Assembly: GCA_050789255.1 (NCBI GenBank)
Contig: JBOZRQ010000031.1
Coordinates: forward strand, 1-18,803
Length of the DNA stretch: 18,803 bases
Direction: 5' to 3'
Source of the DNA: JBOZRQ01 sp050789255
GTDB lineage: Bacteria > Bacillota > Sulfobacillia > Symbiobacteriales > Symbiobacteriaceae
A model generated the notes under the pieces. That model made no database searches and had not been told where the DNA came from. It saw nothing but the letters and a program-made list of their open reading frames with translations. This document shows, in pieces, positions 14,692 through 18,803 of this stretch. Both the position numbers and the translations under genes were made by a program. How positions within the stretch are numbered: position 1 is the stretch's first letter; every line of letters starts with the position of its first letter.

Positions 14692-15279
14692 GTGCCACCA
14701 CGCGTCGGCCTTATGCTGGGCGCCGCCCTGCTCAGCCTTGTCACGGGGTGTGCCGGGCTGAAACCGCAGTCGCCTGCGGCGCCTGGATCCCCGGCAGCCG
14801 AAACACCCGTCACTACACAGCCCGCCGGCTCGTCCGACACGGTTGAACCGCTGGCCGGGCATAAGGCGCCGAGCATCGTCGCCCGCGACGTCTTTACCAA
14901 GGAGCCGGTCACCCTCTCGAGCCTGAAGGGTCAGCCGGTCATGCTCAATTTCTGGGCGACCTGGTGCGGCCCGTGCCGACTCGAAATGCCGGCCATGGAG
15001 GAGTTCCAGAAGGAGACCGGCGGCAAGGTGCGCATCATCGCCCTCGGCGGGGACAGCTTCGAGGGTCCGGAGAAGCTGGCCGAGTTTTCCAAGCAGCTGG
15101 GGCTGACCTTCACCATCGCGTACGATGGCGGCGAGGCCGCCGAGAAGTACCGCATCATCGGCCTCCCGACCACCTTCGTGATCGACAAGGACGGGATCAT
15201 TCGCTACAAGCACCAGGGCCAGGCCCGGATCGAAGATATGCGCAAATGGGCCGCCGAGTTGGAAAAGCCCGGCACGTAA
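14692..15279 (+). CDS. TlpA/ResA-like thiol-disulfide lipoprotein
   Basis: The 195-residue extracytoplasmic thioredoxin-like protein carries a lipoprotein signal: hydrophobic LMLGAALLSL and lipobox VTGC (C20), then a flexible Pro/Thr-rich linker (about 25-55). The thioredoxin domain covers about 57-190 with the active site WCGPC (C92, C95) and a cis-Pro in GLPTT (P159). The reductant role seen for ResA (cytochrome c maturation) or StoA (spore cortex) is possible; the neighbouring MurE-like gene would slightly favour an envelope role, but this is inference. The GTG at 14692 is chosen because AGGTGAGG lies just upstream and gives a normal signal peptide; a GTG at 14653 that overlaps the MurE-like stop would add 13 unneeded residues. 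Confidence 0.88.
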   Translation: MPPRVGLMLGAALLSLVTGCAGLKPQSPAAPGSPAAETPVTTQPAGSSDTVEPLAGHKAPSIVARDVFTKEPVTLSSLKGQPVMLNFWATWCGPCRLEMPAMEEFQKETGGKVRIIALGGDSFEGPEKLAEFSKQLGLTFTIAYDGGEAAEKYRIIGLPTTFVIDKDGIIRYKHQGQARIEDMRKWAAELEKPGT

Positions 15280-15330
15280 AGTCTCAAATCGCAGCCGCCG
15301 CGCCCGGCGGGGGGAGACCAGAAGCTAGCT

Positions 15331-15942
15331 ATGTCGTACGTACGCCGCTTTTTTGCTGATATCGCCACGCAGCGGCGCTGGTGGTGGGTCCTGCTCGGGG
15401 TCAACTTTATTGGGTCCCTCTATGGTTTCTACTGGTACTGGCCTCAGCTTCGGGAGACTCCCGTATGGCAGTGGATCATCGTGCCGGACAGCCCCGGCTC
15501 GACCTTTTTGCTCTTTATCTGGCTAGGGTTCATGCTCGCCGGAGCCGACTGGCGGCGCCCGGGCATGCAGTGGCTCGGAGCGATCGCCTTCGTCTCCAAT
15601 ATGAAGTACGGCCTCTGGACGGCCACCGTACTGCCCACGGCCGGCATGCGCTTCGGCTGGGAGTTCGACTTCATCCATCTCTCTTTGTCGCACGCCGGCA
15701 TGTGGCTGCAGGCCATGATCTTCGCCCGGTACTTCAAACCCGCGCTAGGCCCTGCAATTGGGGCGTTGCTCTTCATGTGGTTTCAGGATCTGATCGACTA
15801 CCAAGTCCTCGGGACCCACCCAACCCTTCCTTACGAAGACCACATGTTCAACTTTGCACGTGGCGCGGCAATAACCCTCTCGACGCTGTGGGGCTTTTTC
15901 CTGGTCCTTCAGGCACGGTTTGACAGGGCGCCGGAGCGATAG
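15331..15942 (+). CDS. DUF1405 membrane protein (YpjA-like)
   Basis: The 203-residue integral membrane protein has about six predicted transmembrane segments and matches the DUF1405 family found mainly in Bacillota (B. subtilis YpjA). Conserved-looking features are the loop VPDSPGST (51-58), the SNMKYGLW segment (about 89-96) and FQDLIDYQVLGTHP. The function is unknown for the family. The ATG at 15331 gives the usual family N-terminus, but the nearest purine-rich site (GGGGGGAG) is about 14-16 bases away, so initiation may be weak or coupled to the upstream lipoprotein gene 51 bases away. Its 3' end contains the csoR promoter. Confidence 0.85.
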   Translation: MSYVRRFFADIATQRRWWWVLLGVNFIGSLYGFYWYWPQLRETPVWQWIIVPDSPGSTFLLFIWLGFMLAGADWRRPGMQWLGAIAFVSNMKYGLWTATVLPTAGMRFGWEFDFIHLSLSHAGMWLQAMIFARYFKPALGPAIGALLFMWFQDLIDYQVLGTHPTLPYEDHMFNFARGAAITLSTLWGFFLVLQARFDRAPER

Positions 15943-15948
15943 TACGAT
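15920..15948 (+). promoter_or_regulatory. csoR promoter (TTGACA-17-TACGAT)
   Basis: A consensus -35 box TTGACA (15920-15925) and -10 box TACGAT (15943-15948) are separated by exactly 17 bases. They lie in the last codons of the DUF1405 gene. The start point would fall about 15955, directly on the CsoR-type operator. Confidence 0.85.
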
Positions 15949-15954
15949 AGTCCT

Positions 15955-15975
15955 GTATACCGGGGTATGGTACCG
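15955..15975 (+). promoter_or_regulatory. CsoR-type copper operator
   Basis: The dyad ATACC-gg-GGTAT (15957-15968) is followed by GGTACC. The stretch GGGGTATGGTA (15962-15972) matches the right half of the known B. subtilis copZA CsoR operator as I recall it. It lies at the predicted transcription start, so bound apo-CsoR would block transcription and copper would release it. It implies autoregulation of csoR. Confidence 0.8.
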
Positions 15976-15992
15976 GGAAGGGGGCCTCCGAC

Positions 15993-16289
15993 ATGGCAGG
16001 CGAGCATCAGCATCACCCGGAAGACATGATTCGTGACAAGCAGGCGCTTATGGACCGGCTCAAGAAGATCGAAGGGCAGGTCCGAGGACTGCAGCGCATG
16101 ATCGAGGAGGACCGCTACTGCGTGGATGTGCTGGTCCAGGTCGCAGCCGTCAGGGCGGCCCTGAACAAGGTCGGCATGTCCCTGCTCGAAGGGCACGCGC
16201 GTGGCTGCATGCGCGCCGCGGCACGCCGTGGCGAGGGCGACCAGTCCGTTGCCGAGCTGATGGATGTGCTGGAGCGCTTTGTGAAGTAG
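15993..16289 (+). CDS. csoR: copper-sensing transcriptional repressor CsoR
   Basis: This 98-residue all-helical repressor of the CsoR/RcnR family keeps the DNA off in the absence of Cu(I). The copper-binding triad is present: C43 (RYCVDVL), H68 and C72 (EGHARGC), matching the copper-sensing C-H-C pattern rather than the nickel/cobalt RcnR pattern. The N-terminal tail is His-rich (HQHH). The helix RLKKIEGQVRGLQRMIEEDRYC region is highly typical. AAGGGGG lies eight bases before the ATG. It is preceded by its own promoter and operator and followed, after an intergenic hairpin, by copA. Confidence 0.96.
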   Translation: MAGEHQHHPEDMIRDKQALMDRLKKIEGQVRGLQRMIEEDRYCVDVLVQVAAVRAALNKVGMSLLEGHARGCMRAAARRGEGDQSVAELMDVLERFVK

Positions 16290-16298
16290 TCAGGGCAG

Positions 16299-16336
16299 GC
16301 CCAGTTTGTTCTTTTGGACAAACTGGGCTTTGTGTT
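16299..16336 (+). terminator. intergenic hairpin between csoR and copA
   Basis: Perfect 11-bp arms GCCCAGTTTGT (16299-16309) and ACAAACTGGGC (16318-16328) enclose an eight-base loop and are followed by TTTGTGTT. This looks like a terminator or attenuator that would limit read-through from csoR into copA. Confidence 0.75.
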
Positions 16337-16341
16337 ACTCT
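16314..16341 (+). promoter_or_regulatory. candidate copA promoter inside the hairpin
   Basis: TTGGAC (16314-16319) and TACTCT (16336-16341), 16 bases apart, could drive copA separately. The -35 box lies within the terminator-like hairpin. There is no CsoR-like dyad next to it, so copper control, if any, would come through read-through or another factor. Confidence 0.35.
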
Positions 16342-16365
16342 TCGAGCACTAGAGGTGACCAGGTG

Positions 16366-18609
16366 ATGTCAGAAGCCCAGGAGCAAGTAGAACTCAAAAT
16401 CAGTGGGATGACGTGTGCCGCCTGCTCGGCCCGCATTGAGCGCGGGCTGAACAAGCTGCCCGGTGTCCTGCAAGCAAACGTCAACCTCGCCATCGAGCGC
16501 GGCACTGTCACGTTCGACCCTGCGACAGTGGACGTCTCCCGGATCCGCAAAAAGGTCGCCGACCTGGGCTACAAGGCGGTGGAGGCCGAGGCCGACCGGG
16601 ACATCGACCGGGAGCGGCAGGAGCGCGAAAAGGAGATCGCCCGGGAGAGCACCCGCCTGGCCCTCAGCGCTCTCTTTACCCTGCCGCTGCTGGCCAACAT
16701 GGTCGCCGAGATGCTGGGCTGGCGCATCTTCTTCCTGGCCGACGCCAAGATCCAGTTCGTCTGGGGTAGTCTTGTCCAGTTCGGGGCAGGGTGGCCGTTC
16801 TACGTCGGGGCGTTCAAGAACGTGCGCTCCGGGGGCGCCAACATGGACGTGCTGGTCGCCTTGGGCACCACCGCAGCCTATCTTTACAGCGTGTACAACA
16901 CCTTCTTCAATCCCCATGCGATGCACGGCGGCATGCTGAAGGTCTACTATGAGGCTTCCGCGGTGCTGATCACCCTCATCATCCTCGGCAAGCTTCTTGA
17001 AGCCATCGCCAAGGGGCGCACATCCGAGGCGATCCGCAAACTCATGGGGCTGCAACCCAGCACGGCACGTGTGCTGCGGCCGGTCAACCCAGACGACCCC
17101 CAGGGCCAATTGGCCGAGGCAGAGATCCCCATTGCCGAAGTCGAGATCGATGATATCGTCGTGGTGCGGCCAGGCGAGCGCATCCCTGTGGACGGCGAGG
17201 TGGTGGAGGGGCGCAGCGCCGTCGACGAGTCCATGCTGACCGGCGAGGCGATCCCGGTCGAAAAGGAGCCCGGCAGCCCCGTGACCGGTGCAACGATCAA
17301 CAAGCATGGCTCCTTCCGCTTCCGCGCCACCCGGGTCGGCCGGGACACCGCTCTGCAGCAAATCATCAAGATGGTCGAGCGGGCGCAGGGGGTCAAGGCC
17401 CCGATTCAGCGGATGGCGGACGTGATCTCAAACTACTTCGTGCCGGCCGTGGTGGCCATCGCAGCGGTGACGTTCCTGGTCTGGAACTTCGGTCTGGGGG
17501 TCAGCTTCGAGACCGCCCTGCTTAACGCCACGGCGGTCCTGGTGATCGCCTGCCCGTGCGCCCTGGGCCTGGCCACCCCGACCGCAATCATGGTCGGGAC
17601 CGGCAAGGGCGCCGAAACCGGGATTCTGTTCAAGGGCGGCGAGCACCTGGAGCGGGCGCACAAGGTCCAGGCGGTGGTGCTCGACAAGACCGGCACCATC
17701 ACCAAGGGGAGGCCCGAGCTGACCGACGTGGTTCCTCTGGGCATGTCCGACCTTGAGCTGCTGTCTCTGGTTGCGGCCGCCGAGAGCGGCTCGGAGCATC
17801 CCCTGGGCCAGGCGTTGGTGGCAGGGGCCCGGGAGCGGGGCGCCGCCGTTATGGCGCCCGACTCCTTCGAGGCGATTCCCGGCTTCGGGCTCCGCTCGGT
17901 GGTCGAAGGCCGTACAGTCCTGGTGGGCACCCGCCGCCTGATGGCCCGGGAAGGCGTGGCAGCCTCCGAGGCGGAGGCCATCATGGAGCAGTTGGAAGCC
18001 GAGGGCAAGACGGCCATGCTGGTGGCTGAGAACGGAAGACTGGCAGGCCTGGTGGGCGTCGCAGACACCATCAAGGACGGATCACGGCAGGCCATCGCTG
18101 AACTCCAGGATATGGGCATCGAAGTATGGATGATCACCGGCGACAATCGCCGTACGGCCGAGGCGATCGCACAGCAGGTGGGCGTCACAAAGGTGCTGGC
18201 GGAGGTCCTCCCGGAGGAGAAGGCTGCCCAGGTGGCCAGAATCAAGGCGGACGGAAAGGTCACGGCCATGGTCGGCGATGGGATCAACGACGCCCCCGCC
18301 CTTGCCACGGCTGACGTCGGCATGGCGATCGGCACGGGGACCGACGTGGCCATGGAGGCAGCGGCCGTTACGCTGATGTCGGGGGACCTGCGAGCGATTC
18401 CGGCTGCGATTCGGCTGAGCCGGCGCACCATGCGCACGATTCGCGTGGGACTCTTCTGGGCCTTTTTCTACAACGTACTGGGAATCCCGGTCGCTGCAAT
18501 GGGGCTGCTGAACCCCATGATCGCCGGCGCCGCCATGGCCTTCTCGTCGGTGAGCGTGGTGACCAACAGTTTATGGCTCAAGCGGTATGACCCCAAGGCC
18601 ACATCATAG
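16366..18609 (+). CDS. copA: Cu(I)-exporting P1B-type ATPase CopA
   Basis: The 747-residue inner-membrane pump exports Cu(I) from the cytosol using ATP. One N-terminal heavy-metal-associated domain with CAAC (17-20) is present; many Bacillota CopA proteins carry two. The intramembrane site is CPC (C396-C398), and the last segments show YN and MxxSS motifs (YNVLG; AFSSVSVVTNSLW) of the P1B-1 copper subgroup. Also present are LTGEA in the actuator domain, DKTGT (phosphorylated D440), the SEHP motif (H478), MITGDN and GDGINDAP (638 onward). The ATG at 16366 follows GAGGTGACC. CopZ chaperone is not adjacent in this window. Confidence 0.96.
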   Translation: MSEAQEQVELKISGMTCAACSARIERGLNKLPGVLQANVNLAIERGTVTFDPATVDVSRIRKKVADLGYKAVEAEADRDIDRERQEREKEIARESTRLALSALFTLPLLANMVAEMLGWRIFFLADAKIQFVWGSLVQFGAGWPFYVGAFKNVRSGGANMDVLVALGTTAAYLYSVYNTFFNPHAMHGGMLKVYYEASAVLITLIILGKLLEAIAKGRTSEAIRKLMGLQPSTARVLRPVNPDDPQGQLAEAEIPIAEVEIDDIVVVRPGERIPVDGEVVEGRSAVDESMLTGEAIPVEKEPGSPVTGATINKHGSFRFRATRVGRDTALQQIIKMVERAQGVKAPIQRMADVISNYFVPAVVAIAAVTFLVWNFGLGVSFETALLNATAVLVIACPCALGLATPTAIMVGTGKGAETGILFKGGEHLERAHKVQAVVLDKTGTITKGRPELTDVVPLGMSDLELLSLVAAAESGSEHPLGQALVAGARERGAAVMAPDSFEAIPGFGLRSVVEGRTVLVGTRRLMAREGVAASEAEAIMEQLEAEGKTAMLVAENGRLAGLVGVADTIKDGSRQAIAELQDMGIEVWMITGDNRRTAEAIAQQVGVTKVLAEVLPEEKAAQVARIKADGKVTAMVGDGINDAPALATADVGMAIGTGTDVAMEAAAVTLMSGDLRAIPAAIRLSRRTMRTIRVGLFWAFFYNVLGIPVAAMGLLNPMIAGAAMAFSSVSVVTNSLWLKRYDPKATS

Positions 18610-18610
18610 A

Positions 18611-18642
18611 ACAAGGGTCGTGGGAAATCCCACGACCCTTGT
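18611..18642 (+). terminator. hairpin downstream of copA
   Basis: Perfect 14-bp arms ACAAGGGTCGTGGG (18611-18624) and CCCACGACCCTTGT (18629-18642) with an AAAT loop start one base after the copA stop. A T run is lacking, but the long stem and position support a terminator or 3' stabilising structure. Confidence 0.75.
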
Positions 18643-18663
18643 AAGCTAATCTCGATCGAAGCA

Positions 18664-18762
18664 GAGCCGGTCGTGGCGACATGTGCGCCACGATCGGCGA
18701 CGGGGAAGGCCAGAGGCGTGGGGGGGGGTCGGGGGGAGGTGGCGCACCACCACCCCCCCCCG
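18664..18762 (+). repeat. dispersed two-hairpin repeat, copy 2
   Basis: This is the second copy of the element at 131-226, in the same orientation. Hairpin A (arms 18666-18678 and 18686-18698, loop ACATGTG) is a 13-bp stem in which one G-U pair of copy 1 is a G-C pair here. Hairpin B is diverged: GGGGGGAGGTGG (18731-18742) pairs with CCACCACCCCCC (18747-18758) around CGCA, with one A-A mismatch. It sits downstream of copA and its hairpin, again next to a gene 3' end. The rest of the window (18763-18803) holds nothing I recognise. Confidence 0.8.
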
Positions 18763-18803
18763 TTGTTTACCGTGATGTTGGGTGGGTCCGTGACGACGCC
18801 GAG

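Noticed and set aside
1..18803. CRISPR array, tRNA, integrase or prophage genes
   Set aside because: No regularly spaced repeats, cloverleaf or recombinase/transposase motifs were seen on either strand.

Overview
The window is a GC-rich bacterial chromosome segment with 15 protein genes, packed on both strands. The likely source is a high-GC, low-branching Bacillota (Symbiobacterium-like). Supporting signs are strong AGGAGG-type ribosome binding sites, frequent GTG and TTG starts, a YpjA/DUF1405 gene, a secreted M23 peptidase with a Cu-amine-oxidase-N type domain, and a CsoR-CopA copper module with a Bacillus-like operator. This assignment is inference from gene content, not from a marker gene.

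Layout. The left edge (1-130) has no recognisable gene, followed by a two-hairpin repeat (131-226). A diverged second copy of this repeat lies at 18664-18762. Next come a minus-strand amidohydrolase (212-1150), a small orphan protein (1380-1625) with a clear terminator, a receiver protein with a degenerate GGDEF-like half (1808-2608), and a secreted M23 cell-wall peptidase (2855-3781). A minus-strand standalone HRDC protein (3824-4246) shares a bidirectional terminator with the M23 gene. A tight operon of three tandem M42 aminopeptidase paralogues follows (4432-7576); the third has lost catalytic residues. TatC (7698-8426) has its own promoter. A minus-strand moxR - DUF58 - transglutaminase operon (13012 down to 8477) faces TatC across a shared hairpin. 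Divergent from it is a MurE-type ligase (13169-14656), followed closely by a TlpA/ResA-like lipoprotein (14692-15279), a DUF1405 membrane protein (15331-15942), and the copper module csoR (15993-16289) and copA (16366-18609).

How it fits together. Much of the window concerns the cell envelope: M23 hydrolase, MurE-like ligase, thiol-disulfide lipoprotein, Tat export, and the MoxR/DUF58/transglutaminase system. The copper module is a self-contained regulated unit: a consensus-like promoter, a CsoR-type operator at the transcription start, csoR, an intergenic hairpin, then copA. The M42 triad may build a mixed peptidase complex.

Most noteworthy: a dispersed repeat whose two copies keep a 13-bp stem (one G-U in one copy is G-C in the other) and which appears to supply the last codons of the amidohydrolase; the catalytically broken third M42 paralogue; a MurE-like ligase with DNMH where the diaminopimelate-specific DNPR motif is expected; and a receiver with Glu at the phospho-acceptor position. 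I see no CRISPR array, tRNA, rRNA, insertion sequence or prophage.
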